64,000 nucleotides of DNA from Rhizomys pruinosus (lineage: Eukaryota > Chordata > Mammalia > Rodentia > Spalacidae), in contig VZQC01005710.1 of NCBI GenBank assembly GCA_009823505.1, positions 1,241,728 to 1,305,727 on the forward strand, read 5' to 3'. Positions 43,401-54,490 of the stretch are shown here, one piece after another. The notes beneath the pieces were generated by a model. It was not told the origin of the DNA, did no database searches, and worked only from the letters and a program-made list of their open reading frames with translations. Both the position numbers and the translations under genes were made by a program. Position 1 is the stretch's first letter. Each line of letters begins with the position of its first letter.

Positions 43401-44288
43401 GGGAGGCGGGAAGCATGGCGCAGCAGTCTCCATCACACTGTGGTCCGACTGATCCTTATCTCAGGCTCAGCTTTGTCAGATAAGGAAGAGTCTGCTATGT
43501 GGGGGGTTAGTTCTGAAGACAGTCTGCAGAGCCCAGGTCTTCTGAGCTGAAACCCCCCAGGTGTCACCTGCTTTTCCAAGTGGCCAGTCCCTGCCTTCTC
43601 CTGGAGGGAGTGGGACCACAGGTTCGGCCCCACCCAATCCTAGTAGGAAGAAGGGTGTCAGAAGCTTCTGCCCAGGCTTTTAGTCTCCCAGCCAGGAAAG
43701 ACACCTAGGTCAGTAAAGTGTTTGTAAGGACCTGAGTTCAGTCCCCACGACCCACAGTAAAACCAAGTGTGCTTGTGCACCCTTGTGATCCGAACAAGGC
43801 ATGGCAACTGGACAAGCATTACGGGGCAGAAACTCCTAAAGCAGCGGCTACAGAAATAACCTTGGTTCTCTGGCCAGCAACGTCCAAAGGGAGCTCTGGT
43901 TTCCCATCCCTCCTAAGTGAACACCTTGCCTAAAGGCTGTTCATGGAGATGGGAACTAAAACTCCAGCCCATACATTAATAATCCTTTCCGGGGAACAGC
44001 TTTGGAATTAGATCTCTTGATTCTCATGGCAAAAATGGGTTATATCTGACCCCAAATTTCAGTCTATATCCTAAATGATGCTGAGGTTACCTCTCCAGAG
44101 GGAGAAATGACACAGAAACAGTTAAGGTCCATAAAGAGAGAACTAGATCTTCAGTCAAGAGGACGACACCTCTTCCAACATTCCATTCTCCTCTGGGCGG
44201 CTGTCAAGATTAACAGTTTAACTGCCCTGGGGTTTTTTTCTTTTAAGCTCTAATAAAATTTCCCTTCAGCTTCCATTTGAGTCTGTTC
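43401..44288. other. Mostly unrecognised; RSINE fragment 43700-43800
   Basis: GACCTGAGTTCAGTCCCCAC and GTGCTTGTGCACCCTTGTGA suggest a short RSINE/ID remnant. The rest is unique. Confidence 0.5.
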
Positions 44289-44303
44289 TGAAATCCTTTT
44301 TTT

Positions 44304-44554
44304 TTTTTAATTTTTTTAATTAATTTTATTTATTTCTGTATGTGTATGAATGTACTGTCTGCATGCAAGTCTGTGCACCCTTGTCGTGCAATGCCGCGGA
44401 GGTCAGAAGAGGGTCCCAGATTCCCTTGGAGCTGGAGTTCTCCTGGAATTGGAGTTTTGGACGGTTCTTGGCCGCCATGTGGTGCTGGGGATCGAACCCG
44501 GGTCCTCTGTAAGAGTGGTCGGCGCTCTTATCCGCTAGGCCATCTCTCCAGCCC
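44304..44554 (-). mobile_element. B2/B3-type SINE, long form
   Basis: Minus strand, poly(T) at the left, 17-nt duplication present. The TSD TGAAATCCTTTTTTT is at 44289-44303 and 44555-44569. Confidence 0.96.
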
Positions 44555-44635
44555 TGAAATCCTTTTTTTAAATGAAATTAATAACCCATGTATCATGTGA
44601 CGGCTGTGAAGGGCCTCTCTAAATTTTTTTATAAT

Positions 44636-44833
44636 AGTTGTAATCCCAGCTCTAGGGAGGTAGAGAAGGTGGATTCCAGGGGCTTGCTGGTCAACCAGTT
44701 TAGCCTAAGCAGTTAAAACCAAACAACAGAGAGACCCAGTCTCACACAACAAGGTGGATGGCTCCTAAGGAACAACATCCAATGCTGACCTCTGACCTTC
44801 AGATGTAGGTGCACGTAAACACACACACACACA

Positions 44834-44877
<44 letters not shown>
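44636..44877 (+). mobile_element. Composite SINE 3' part with (CA)n tail
   Basis: TGTAATCCCAGCTCTAGGGA, GGGGCTTGCTGGTCAACCAG, GAGAGACCCAGTCTCACACA, AAGGTGGATGGCTCC. It ends in (CA)n at 44820-44874. Confidence 0.75.
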
Positions 44878-44881
44878 TACA

Positions 44882-45624
44882 TTTAGCCATTGACTAAGTA
44901 GCAACTGACCTTGGCCTCCTGATTCAAACTCTGTTCCTGCTAGGTCTAAGCCAAGATCTGAATACCATCCAGGCCCAGGGCCTAGAAGGCACAAGCAGCT
45001 ACCAGCCCATGGCCTTGCTTTACACCCCAACCCCACCACAGTTGTCTACAACCCCTGGACAGGCTGGGTACAAGGTACCTGACCACCCCTCCCTTTCCCC
45101 TGGGCCAGGAGTCCCCAAACCTCTCTCTCCAGGAACCAAAACCTACCTGCCTTGAACTCAGCCCTGCAGGACAGGAGTAGGCTCTCCTGTGGGCACAGTC
45201 TTTATGTCGTGACTTCCAAAGCCCAAGGCTCAGAAGGCCGAACCCCACCACCTGTGGAGAGAGCTGCTGTGCCCCGTTCTTCTCCCATCTGACAGAAGAC
45301 TTCCAACCTGACTCCTGATCCTGGCATAACTCCACTGCAAGGGGCACAGGACAGCTTTGGATGGTGTTTGGAGAGCCGAGACCTTAACACTCTTCCCCTT
45401 TCCTCCACTCTGCCTGCTCTACCCCAAAACTCTAGCTACAGCCCTGAGCCACCTCCACAGGTCTCTGTGGAGCCTTTCTTCCAAGAGTTCCCTAGAAAAA
45501 AATCTGTTTTGTAATAAAGGGATTTATAAATTGCTAAAAGAATAGAATAAATAATAGAGTAAAAAGAGATTAGGGAAATTTGGTCACAGGGGTAAATGAT
45601 TATTTATGATTACTGAGCTGTGTA
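44882..45624. other. No recognised feature
   Basis: Unique sequence with no supported element. Confidence 0.55.
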
Positions 45625-45640
45625 GAAAAAGAGCTTAAGG

Positions 45641-45952
45641 GGCTGGAGAGATGGCCTAGCGGTTAAGAGCACCGACTGCTCTTACAGAGGACCCTGGTTC
45701 GATCCCCAGCACCCACATGGCGGCTGAGAACTGTCTGAAACTCCAATTCCAGGAGAACTCCAGTTCCAGGGGGAACCTGATACCCTCTTCTGACCTCCGC
45801 GGCATTGCACGACAAGGGTGCACAAACTTGCATGCAGACAGTACATTCATACACATACAGAAATAAATAAAATTTAAAAAAGAGGAATATGTCTAAATTT
45901 GGCTAAAAACTGATATATGAAATTCACAAAACATCAATAAAAAAAGTATTTT
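45641..45952 (+). mobile_element. SINE joined to an L1 3' tail (chimeric insertion)
   Basis: A long-form B2/B3-type SINE (45641-45882) is followed by about 35 unrecognised bases and then 45919-45945, which matches the last 27 nt of the rodent L1 3' end (CACAAAACATCAATAAAA) with one mismatch. One TSD, GAAAAAGAGCTTA, encloses the whole (45625-45637 and 45953-45965). Confidence 0.8.
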
Positions 45953-46051
45953 GAAAAAGAGCTTAGGGACATTTCAGTGTGTTTAATGAGAGAAATTATG
46001 TCGAAATTGCCACAGAGGAGCCAGGAGTTCAGTTCCCCCGTGCAGAGTGCT

Positions 46052-46052
<1 letters not shown>

Positions 46053-46098
<46 letters not shown>

Positions 46099-46111
46099 GT
46101 GTGTGTGTGCA
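46053..46111. repeat. (GT)n microsatellite
   Basis: About 28 GT units with one GC interruption. Confidence 0.97.
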
Positions 46112-46119
46112 CAGGTATT

Positions 46120-46405
46120 TGTCCATGCTAGTGCACAGAGGCCAATGAAGAGCATTGGGTGTCCTCTATTACTCTCCACCTATGTCTTTGAGGCAATGTC
46201 TCTTTCTGAACCTTGGGCTCATATTTTCTCAGGTAGGCTGGAAGCCAGCAAGCCCCATCCATCCTCCTGTCAGCTTTCCTCAGAGCCAGGGTTACAGGCA
46301 TGCACGGAACACCTGGCTTGTTATATAGATGTTTTGATCCAAACTCTGGTATTTACAATTATGCAACAAGGAAGCACTTAACAATGGAACCATCTCTCCA
46401 ACCCC
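46120..46405 (-). mobile_element. Dimeric tRNA/B1-type SINE
   Basis: The minus strand begins GGGGTTGGAGAGATGGTTCC and passes into a B1-like half (GCCAGGTGTTCCGTGCATGC). It is related to 16130-16357 and 56535-56765. Confidence 0.65.
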
Positions 46406-46752
46406 TTGGGATGTGGCTTTCCTTGGGGAAACCTAAAGCAGCATCTGCAGACGTCAGAGAGGGCACTGATAGACCAAGGTAAGAATCCTACCAAGTCCAA
46501 CTTGGGATTACATACAGGAGCCTAGGGCATTCACAGACAGTCGCACCACAGGGAAGGGCCACCCTTGGCATGGGGGACTCATGAGCAGATGCACCACCAA
46601 AGGGTCCCAATCCCCAATTTACCTCGACTGCACCCTCCACACTCACAGATACACTGTCTACATTCTAGCAACATCCCTGGGGCAGGAGAGCGTGGTGACT
46701 GGAACCTGGAGTGAGCGTCTCCTGACACTCCCCATGAGGGAACATTAACAGC
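46406..46752. other. No recognised feature
   Basis: Unique sequence. Confidence 0.55.
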
Positions 46753-46998
46753 CTGTGATGGTCGATCCTGTTCACTTGCCTGGTTTTAGAATCTCCCAGG
46801 AGACACACCTCAGGGCACGCCTATGAGGACACTTCCAAAGAGGTTTGACGGAGTTAGGAAGTCTTACTTACCCAGAATGTGGGTCACAGTATTCAGACTG
46901 GGCTGGACATGCCTTTCTGCTGTAATGGATTACATCCCCTCTTAAACTGTGAGCCACAATAAATCCTTCTTCCCTTAAGTTGCTCTGGTTAGGGATTT
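46753..46998 (+). mobile_element. Rodent LTR-like repeat
   Basis: TGTGATGGTCGATCCTGTTC, AGAATCTCCCAGGAGACACA, AAACTGTGAGCCACAATAAA, TTAAGTTGCTCTGGTTAGGG. It is related to 13530-13825. Confidence 0.6.
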
Positions 46999-47314
46999 CG
47001 CCACAGTATCTAGCACACAGAGCTGCTCGAGGTGTTCCATGGCCGCGCCTGCAGGCCAGGTTCTTCTGTAAATTACCCTGGCTTCTCCGCTTCATCATGC
47101 TGTCAGTCACGTGATCCCTGGAAGAAATATCAATACTACAAGGACCCTGTGGTTGTGTCTGCCCAACAGCCCCTTCCTCTTGCTAGAACTAACCCCCTCC
47201 CCTGCTTGGCACATGTACAAAGCCCACTGTTAAACATAGTAACCCCAGGCAGCTGAGCAGAGTCAAGACAGAGAGAAGAGCCTGTAAGAACCTATTTCTG
47301 TATTTAATTTCTTA
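46999..47314. other. No recognised feature
   Basis: Unique sequence. Confidence 0.55.
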
Positions 47315-47588
47315 AAGAGGATAATATTTTTGTTTTTATTGTTTTGCTCATTGTTCTGTGTTAGCATACAGAGTGATGGTGTTATCATGGTATCTTCCTA
47401 CGTGTGCTGTTGTTCTCTGTTCTTATGCCTTCCTCTCCCCACTGTCCTCTCCTGTGTGCCTCTCTCTCTCTAGATGGTTCTTTTCCTGTGCCCAGTGACC
47501 CCATCCTGGTTCTTATCTCATGGAATCCATAACCCTCTATTTCCTACCTCCCTTAAGATCACTTCCTTCCCTCTCAAGATCCCCTTCT

Positions 47589-47623
<35 letters not shown>

Positions 47624-47950
47624 TCTCCCCCATACATATACACACATGCATATATGTCATTTTGAATCTAGGCTCTGCATATAAAAGGAAACACATCCCA
47701 GGTGTGGTGGTGCATGCTTTTAATCCCAACGCAGCGGCAGGTAGATCTCTGTGAGTTCAAGGCCAGCAGGGTCTACAGAGTGAGTTCCAGCCCAGCTGGG
47801 ACTACAGAGAGACCCTGTCTCAAAAAGACCAAAAAGAGAGAAAAAACACACAGCATTCATCTGTTTTAGTGTGGCTTATTTTGTTTAACATGATGCTTGA
47901 CAGTTCTATCCACTTTTCCTAAAGATGTCATGAAATTTCTTTCATGAAAT
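47315..47950 (-). mobile_element. L1 (Lx-like) 3' end, split by B1
   Basis: GGTGTTATCATGGTATCTTC, GTTGTTCTCTGTTCTTATGC, (CT)n at 47589-47629, CTGCATATAAAAGGAAACAC and GGCTTATTTTGTTTAACATG match reversed rodent L1 3' sequence on both sides of the B1. Confidence 0.65.
47697..47846 (+). mobile_element. B1 SINE
   Basis: CCAGGTGTGGTGGTGCATGC to GACCCTGTCTCAAAAAGACC. A small deletion removes the CACTTGGGAG region. Confidence 0.92.
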
Positions 47951-49192
47951 TTACTAAGATTCAGTGTGCATGGGTGTTGTGCATGGGTGTATAATTTGGA
48001 GGTGAGCCCATTTCCATGTCAGTGTGATTTCTGTGTTGAATAAAGCCAACGTAGACTTGGGAGTTGTGGGTGGCATTTTGAGCTGCAGTGACATGCAGAG
48101 ATGCCCCTTCTGCAGCCCACAAAAGGTTGACATGGGGACAGGGAAGGTGGAGACTCTTCCTACAGTAGTCTCCCCCAAGAGGCCAGCTAGCGGCATCCTG
48201 ACTCCATCCTACCCTGAACCTCAGCAGGCCTTTAAATCACAGAAGCCCTCCTGCCCATAAATGAACCTCCCTTCCCACTCAGATGTCTGTGCTTTACAAC
48301 TAAAGCTCCTAATTTGAGGAATTGAGGGAGACCAGCACTAGTCAATTATCAATCTAAATTTTCCATCGATAATCCCTGGAACCTTAAGGGAGTGGTACCT
48401 AAGCTGAGGACAATATATACTTTGGCATTCAGGAAGAAAAATTTTTATCCTCCATGAAAGTATTTAATATTCTTACCATGCTGTTTCAGAATTGTCAAAT
48501 AAGTTATTAAATTGATTCAATCCCAATTGTCAATGAGACAGAAGTCTAGTGTTGGCACAAGGTCTCGGGGTTATCACCTCTGATGGCGTTCTTATCTTGT
48601 TTTTGGCATTCTGAATTTCTAGCAGAATCAACCAGTCACAGCCTGATAGTTTCTAATTTCCTACATATCAAACTTGGAAACCTTTTTTTTACCATAATGG
48701 GAACACGTACACCTGGTCATTTGTCTAAAATTTAACAGGAAAGACAAAACTGTCTAAAAAGAAATTCAGCAAGTTCTGCCCCGGTTCTCCCTAGGGCTGT
48801 GTCTCTAAACCTATGAGTGGGTGAGTTCAGTTCTCTCCGCACACATTGACCTAACCCTGGCTGTCTGCCAGCCACTGAGCCCGCTGCTAGATGCCCAGAT
48901 AAACTCAATGATGTGTCACCTGCTGGGGGCCTTGGGATCACCAGGAACCACAACACCTTGCAGTAGGCCCAAAAGGAACTCAGTCTCTGGACACAAAGGA
49001 GAGAGAACAAAGTGACCTGTTGAATCTGTTCATGTAAAACAAGGAGGTGAGTGTGGGGGTCCACAGCCCTCAGGGTCACTGGAGATCTGCCACATAGATG
49101 GGAGTGGACAGGGCCTTCAGGTGACAGCATGGACAGAAGCTGAGCTTCTGAAAAGGGTGCTGAAAAGGTTGGGGGATGTGACTCCAGTTCCT
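47951..49192. other. No recognised feature
   Basis: A repeat-poor stretch. The 200-codon open frame at 48732-49334 on the minus strand has no domain, and its 5' part is the 33 bp tandem repeat. Confidence 0.5.
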
Positions 49193-49270
49193 GAGTGACT
49201 GCAAGCACAGGAAATAGAGGTTCCCGAGTGACTGCAAGCACAGGAAATAGAGGTTCCTGAGTGACTGCAG
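49193..49270. repeat. 33 bp tandem repeat, 2.3 copies
   Basis: Units start GAGTGACTGCAAGCACAGG at 49193 and 49226. A third partial unit starts at 49259. Confidence 0.95.
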
Positions 49271-49319
49271 CCTCATCCCCACAAGCATGGGAAATAGAAG
49301 CCCTGTGTGCCGCCTTAGC

Positions 49320-49503
49320 TTCCTTCCTTCTCATCTTCCTCCCTCCCTTCCTCTTTCCTTCCTTCCTCCCTCCTCCTTCCCTCCCTCACTACTTTCCTTC
49401 CTTCTCTCCCTTCTCCTCTTCCTTCCTTCCTTCCTTCCTTCCTTCTTCCTTCCTCCCTCCCTCCACTACCTTCCTCCCTTCCTTCTTCCCTTCCTCCTTC
49501 TCT
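49320..49503. repeat. Polypyrimidine (CTTC/CCTC)n tract
   Basis: About 180 bp is almost entirely C/T on the + strand. Confidence 0.95.
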
Positions 49504-49519
49504 TCATCAACCCTATTTT

Positions 49520-50235
49520 GTTGCTTGCCTAATAATAACTTTACTCCCATATAATTCATCCATCTTAGTGTGTAGTCAATGATTTTGGTACATTCACAGT
49601 GTTCTATAACCATAACCACTATCTAATTTTAAAACCATCAGCCATAAAGTGATATCCACTGTCTCTCCTCCCCTGACCCTGGAAATTCATCTGGTTCTCA
49701 AATCTCCACGTTGAACACTTCATAGGAATGGCATATGATGCAATGTGCTCTTTCCTGCCCAGCTTCTTTCACTTAACAGTGTTTCCAGATCCATCCAGGT
49801 TGTAGTGCCTGTCAGTACACCACTGCTCTTTCCATGTGTGGATGGCTACATCTTCCCTTCCCATTCATCTGTGGATGGAAGTTCCTTCTACTTCTAGACC
49901 ATAATAAAAAAAAAAAAAAATGCTGTTCTGGGCATGCCTGGGCAAGTTCCTGGGTGGACGTATGTTTTCTTTCCATTGGGCAAATTCCTGGGAGTAGACT
50001 TACTATGTTATATAATAATAACTCTGTATTTAATTAGGATTTCTAGAAACTGCCAGGGCATTTTCCAAAGTGGTTGCACCATTTTACATTCCCATCAGCA
50101 AACAGGAAGGCTCAAGTTTCTCCACATTTGCTAAATCTTAATGCTTTCTTCTTATTCCTATTATAGCCTTTCTAGTGGGGGTGAAGTAGTGTCTCGTGTG
50201 GCTTTGACTTGATTTTCCTGATGGCTAAGAACATT
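49520..50235 (-). mobile_element. Old L1M 3' end with ORF2 tail
   Basis: GGTTGCACCATTTTACATTC, CATCAGCAAACAGGAAGG, TATAGCCTTTCTAGTGGGGG and GATTTTCCTGATGGCTAAGA are reversed L1 ORF2 C-terminal sequence. CCACTATCTAATTTTAAAAC and CAGCTTCTTTCACTTAACAG belong to its 3' UTR. It is diverged, consistent with pre-rodent age. Confidence 0.8.
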
Positions 50236-50514
50236 AAGCTTCTTTCTGTGTTTAGAAGTCCCTCCTTAAGGTTTAATGAATGTCTGACTCAACTGCAGAA
50301 GTGATGTAAAGGAGATGAGGAGAATCACTTTGAATTGCAGACTAACTTGTCCCACCCAGAAGGGGTGTAGGTGTTGGCCACAGATACCAAGCTCCAAAGA
50401 ACTACTGCATGCTGAAGGAAAGAGCTGGGAAACAATCAGCTCTAACCTGAAATTTGATGTGATTCAATACACCTGTATATGTATTACAAGATGGCAGAGG
50501 TTGTTTCATTTTTT

Positions 50515-52190
50515 ATTTGGATATAGAATTTTAATTAATTATTTTGAGAATTTCATACATGAGTACAATGTATTTTAATCACATTTACACCCCACTTTGG
50601 CCTTCTAACTACTCCCAGAGCAGCAATCAACTGTCCTCAGCCAAGGGTGGGGGCTCGGGTGCCCTCCCTATCTGTGTTGGAATATTGACTGTCTTGATCT
50701 TATGCAGATCTTGTGCAGGCAACCACAGCCACTGTGAATTCATGAGTGTAGTGGTCATGTCATATCTGGGATCCTGTTTCCTCCAGGTCCTCCCTGACCT
50801 CTGACTTTTATAATCTTTTGGCCCCCTCTTCTGCAATGTTCCCCAAACTTTGCAGGGAGGGGTGTAAGAAGTTTTCTTTTTATGACAAACAGGACCACAT
50901 GGCCCTGCTAAGGGGAAGGGGAACATAGTGCCTGCTTTTCAGACACTGTAGGGAACTGACCCCTTGGCGCAGAGGCCAGCCAGCTACTTCCCATAGCCCA
51001 ACCTGGTTGGTACTTCCAATCAGGCCCTTAGCCTGGACCCACAAGACACGTGTTCCACTCTTGGCTGTGACTTCCCACCTGGCCGGAGACTGCTGAACCC
51101 TGGACATGAATTTTAGGCTGATGGCTGTTGGTCTATCTTCAGCCTATGTCCACTCACAACACCAGCTACCCAGATTGATGGTCCATAAGGGGACCTCTTT
51201 CCAACCCACTGGCCTCCCAAACAAAATGCAGGCCTACCTTGGCCTGCATGCATGCAATAATTAATTAAAATAATGGCCGGGAATTCTGTGATGATGTTAC
51301 TATGAAATTCAAATTTATTCCTTGCCTCCTTTTATAAACTAAATGACATAAGTTCCCAGAGCCAATCATAGGCCCCCAAACTCTGTGCCACTGCACACCA
51401 TTGCCCCACCCAGCATCATGTACCTAGGCCATGTTGTTTGCTCCTCTTTGGGGTGGGGTCAGACCCTCAGCCAGGCGGTGCCCTGAGGCGTGCTAGCTGA
51501 AAGCTAGCCTGCGATTCAAGCTGGATCTTCCTACAATGGGGTATGGTCTAGATGTCCCATTAATGGCTGAGCATCCCACAGACACTTGATCAGCTGTGCG
51601 TCCCTGGATTAGCCACCACCTACTATACAAAGACACTTTTCTGATAAGGACTGGACTGCACCAGTCTATGGGTATAGAGATATCTATTTGTAAGGCAGTT
51701 AGGTATTGTGCCCATTTAGCAAAATAATAGTAGTAGGTTCACTCCTGGGGCCTATAAGTTCCCTGCCCATGAATTCTTGGCCAGTAGTGGACAGGGATGA
51801 GTTTCCTCCTGTGGAGAAGGCCTTAAATCTGATCAAAAAGTGATTGGTTGCCTCCACAACATTGGAACCACTATTGCACCTGCAGTCCTGTCTTGCATCT
51901 GGATAAGACTGCTGATTACTTTTCTCCTGAAGAGCCTGTATTACCTTCTGGCACTGTGAAAGCCAGCCAGCAGGATGGAAGCTTCCAGGTCAGCACCAGC
52001 TTGATTTCTTCATGTCCGGTGACCAAAGTGCATTGTGCCTTCAGCAACACAGGCTTACCACCAAGTTCTGGTGGGCCACCAGGGGCATATAAGAAGCTCA
52101 GTACCAGGTGTGGGATGCCTCCCTTCAAGTTGTTAATCAAGGAGAGTCCCAGAGACCCCAAAGCATTGCCAGTTGTTACTGTGGTTTTTG
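50515..52190 (-). mobile_element. L1 (Lx-like) 3' UTR, split by a solo LTR
   Basis: Outer pieces 50515-50862 (CAGCAATCAACTGTCCTCAG, GGGGGCTCGGGTGCCCTCCC, GGCCCCCTCTTCTGCAATG) and 51536-52190 (GGTCTAGATGTCCCATTAAT, TAGCAAAATAATAGTAGTAG, GAAGCTTCCAGGTCAGCACC) are consecutive parts of a well-known rodent L1 3' region, reversed. No ORF2 was seen. Confidence 0.75.
50863..51535 (-). mobile_element. Solo ERV-type LTR, 673 bp
   Basis: It fills the gap in the L1 3' UTR exactly. The ends are TGTAAGAAG and CTTCCTACA (TG...CA with near-perfect 9 bp terminal inverted repeats). On the minus strand there is a TATAAAA at 51329-51335 and an AATAAA at 51314-51319, the expected core signals of an LTR. GGGG occurs on both sides, so the TSD is short and imperfect. 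No matching second LTR or internal gene is present. Confidence 0.75.
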
Positions 52191-52214
52191 TCTACTGCTG
52201 CTGCTGATGTTGTT

Positions 52215-52331
52215 GTTTTGAAACAGGATCTCATATAGTCTGAGCCGGCCTCAAACTCACTGTATAGCTTGGTCTACATAGGGAGTAAGTACCAGGCTAC
52301 AGGGAGACCCAAAAAAAAAAAAAAAAAAAAA
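52215..52331. mobile_element. Two B1 fragments head to head
   Basis: 52215-52268 is a minus-strand B1 piece (ACAGGATCTCATATAGTCTG). 52269-52331 is a plus-strand B1 3' piece (TTGGTCTACATAGGGAG) with poly(A). Confidence 0.7.
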
Positions 52332-52379
52332 CTCATGCACAAACCCCAGATGTTGTTCCTATTTTGTTTGGGGTAATGG

Positions 52380-52440
52380 AAGCTCAGCTTCCTCATCTGC
52401 AATGAAGACAAAGATTAAATGACATATCAACAGAACCAGT
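52380..52440. mobile_element. Possible MIR fragment
   Basis: CTCAGCTTCCTCATCTGCAA and AAGATTAAATGACATA resemble the MIR 3' part. Confidence 0.5.
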
Positions 52441-52925
52441 CACTTGGTGGCCCCTTGAGAAATTGTGGCTCTTTCCTCTTCTTCCTAGTAGGTGATGGGG
52501 CAGTTTCACTGTAGTGCATTGTCATGAATTCCATACTTGCCAATATTTCGTAACATCAGTAAAATGCCTCCTGACCTGGGAAAGGACCATTTAAGCCTTT
52601 TCGCTTGGCTGTTTGCAAGAGCTGTCGTGTAGAGCCTGGGCGGGTGGGCCAGCACTCCAAGCCGCCTCCAGCCGAGAGGATAAAAGAAGGCTCTGAGCTC
52701 CTCCAGGACCTCTACAGCTCAATGCAGACAACACAGGGAATTGGGGAGACAGTTCAAATGGGACAGAAAGCCTGTGCTGCCTGCTCAGGGAAGGGGTCCT
52801 CGAAAGCTCAGGCTTTCCAAGAAAGAAATAATGAGGTTGGTCGTTTAGCCCTGGGTGGGAAGAAGAGGAAGAGTGGATGGCTGGAGGCCTGGAATTTCAC
52901 TTCTCCAAAAAAAAAGAATGAGACC
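52441..52925. other. No recognised feature
   Basis: Unique sequence. A GC-rich patch at 52620-52680 is too short to be an island. Confidence 0.5.
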
Positions 52926-53040
52926 TGGCTGAGCATGGTGGCACATGCCTTTAATCCCAGCACTTGGGAGGCAGAGGCAGGCAGATCTCTGTGAGTTCAA
53001 GGCCAGCTGGGGCTACAGGGTGAACTTGCCTCAAAAAAGA

Positions 53041-53079
<39 letters not shown>

Positions 53080-53083
53080 ATAG
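52926..53083 (+). mobile_element. B1 SINE with (TAAA)n tail
   Basis: GCTGAGCATGGTGGCACATG to CTTGCCTCAAAAAAGA with an internal deletion (CCAGCCTGGTCTACAGAG is lost), then a 45 bp TAAA microsatellite. Confidence 0.92.
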
Positions 53084-53516
53084 GCTTGTGAGGTCTCATG
53101 GGTGGGCAGAGTAAAACTGTGATGGTTAAGTATAATGAACAGAGTGGAGGCCAGTGGTGATGAGTGGCTCTCAAAGTCCCTGCCGTGCCATGATGGGGCG
53201 TCACTGGATCCTCAGGGTTTCTTCAGGGTCTCCTCAGGGCCTTCCTTTGTCCTGCCCAAGTCTCACACTTTGTACGACTTTTCTCTTGGGTAGTAGACAT
53301 GAAGATGTATTGAAGGAATGTAACCAACACTTTCACCCCTAGAAGCCCACAAACTGGCCCTGCAGTTGATGTCAACCTCATAGTCACCACCAGGTCAGAG
53401 TGGGGCTCTCTTGAGGTCTGCCTAGCATCTGCTCTGCTTACTCCTCCAGTGGCTCCAGAACTGACCAGGTGTTCCAGACTTGGAATCTTACCTTGAAAAT
53501 GTGTAACTTTAAGCCA
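53084..53516. other. No recognised feature
   Basis: Unique sequence. Confidence 0.55.
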
Positions 53517-53609
53517 GAATATATATATATACATATATATACATATATATACATATATATACATATATATACATATATATACATATATATACATATATAT
53601 ATATATATA
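53517..53609. repeat. (ACATATATAT)n microsatellite
   Basis: A very regular 10 bp period from 53531 to 53600, flanked by pure TA runs. Confidence 0.97.
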
Positions 53610-53614
53610 AAATC

Positions 53615-53668
53615 TTTAGCCTGTATTTTGCATAAAGAGAGAGATCTTTATGCAAAATATAGGCTAAA
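53615..53668. repeat. Foldback palindrome, 24 bp arms
   Basis: The arms at 53615-53638 and 53645-53668 differ at one position, which would be a G-U pair in RNA. The loop is GAGAGA. Confidence 0.93.
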
Positions 53669-53699
53669 TGTTTATATCACCTCAAAATTCCTATGAAAA

Positions 53700-54012
53700 T
53701 TCCCTGACCTCCAGAGATGGTGTCTGGAGATGAAGAGTATGCAGCATCAGATGAGGGGTGAGGGAGCTTCTTCATGGTGGGACTCATGCCATTATAAGAA
53801 GAAGAGCTTCCTCTCTCTAAGTACACACAAGGAAGAGGTCATGTGAGTACACAGGGATACGGCAGCCACCAGCAAGAGGAGAGACCTTGGAGCAAAGCCT
53901 ACTTACGAGCACAATCACCTTGTGCTTCTTGGTCTCCGGGGCTGTCAGACAGAAATGTCTCTGTGATTGAACCCTCCAGTCTGTGGTATTTTGTTATGTG
54001 GCCCCAGGTAAC
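53700..54012 (+). mobile_element. MLT1/MST-type MaLR LTR
   Basis: GGAAGAGGTCATGTGAGTAC, CCAGTCTGTGGTATTTTGTT and ATGTGGCCCCAGGTAACAGA match the 3' half of old MaLR LTRs. Confidence 0.65.
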
Positions 54013-54420
54013 AGAGATAGTGTACAGATGGTCCCTGACTCACAACAGGATTTTTGAGCTGCACAATGGTGTGAGAGTGAACTGTATTCAATGGAGAGTG
54101 TACTTTGAAATTTGAATTTTGATCTGTCCCCAGGCTAGCAATATTTACAAAGCTCTTTTGGGATGCTGGGCAGCAGCAGGGAGCTGCAGCTTACGGCCAC
54201 GTGTGTCGTGCAGCACTTTATTATGAACTGAGTGTGTGTGAGATGATTTTACCCAGCTGTTGGCTACTGGGAGCATCCTGAGCATGTTTGTGTAGATCAG
54301 GCTTAGCTGGGAAGTTCAATAGGTTAAAAGTATTAGAAGTATTTTCATCTCACAACATTTCCAAATCAGGTTTTTCAGGACATAATCCTGTCATACGACA
54401 AAGAACATGATATACACACA
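54013..54420 (+). mobile_element. Tigger-type DNA transposon relic
   Basis: GATGGTCCCTGACTCACAAC start, GATGCTGGGCAGCAGCAGGG, GATGATTTTACCCAGCTGTT, TCACAACATTTCCAAATCAG and CATAATCCTGTCATACGACA end follow a nonautonomous Tigger-like (TcMar) element of eutherian age. No transposase was seen. Confidence 0.6.
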
Positions 54421-54490
54421 AACATTTACTTCTGAGCAAAATTCTTGAACTATCCCATTAGAGGTTTCTCTTTATAGTATATCAGCTTTT

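Noticed and set aside
50863..51535. Possible host exon between L1 pieces
   Set aside because: TG...CA ends, terminal inverted repeats, TATA and AATAAA signals and exact placement within the L1 fit a solo LTR better.
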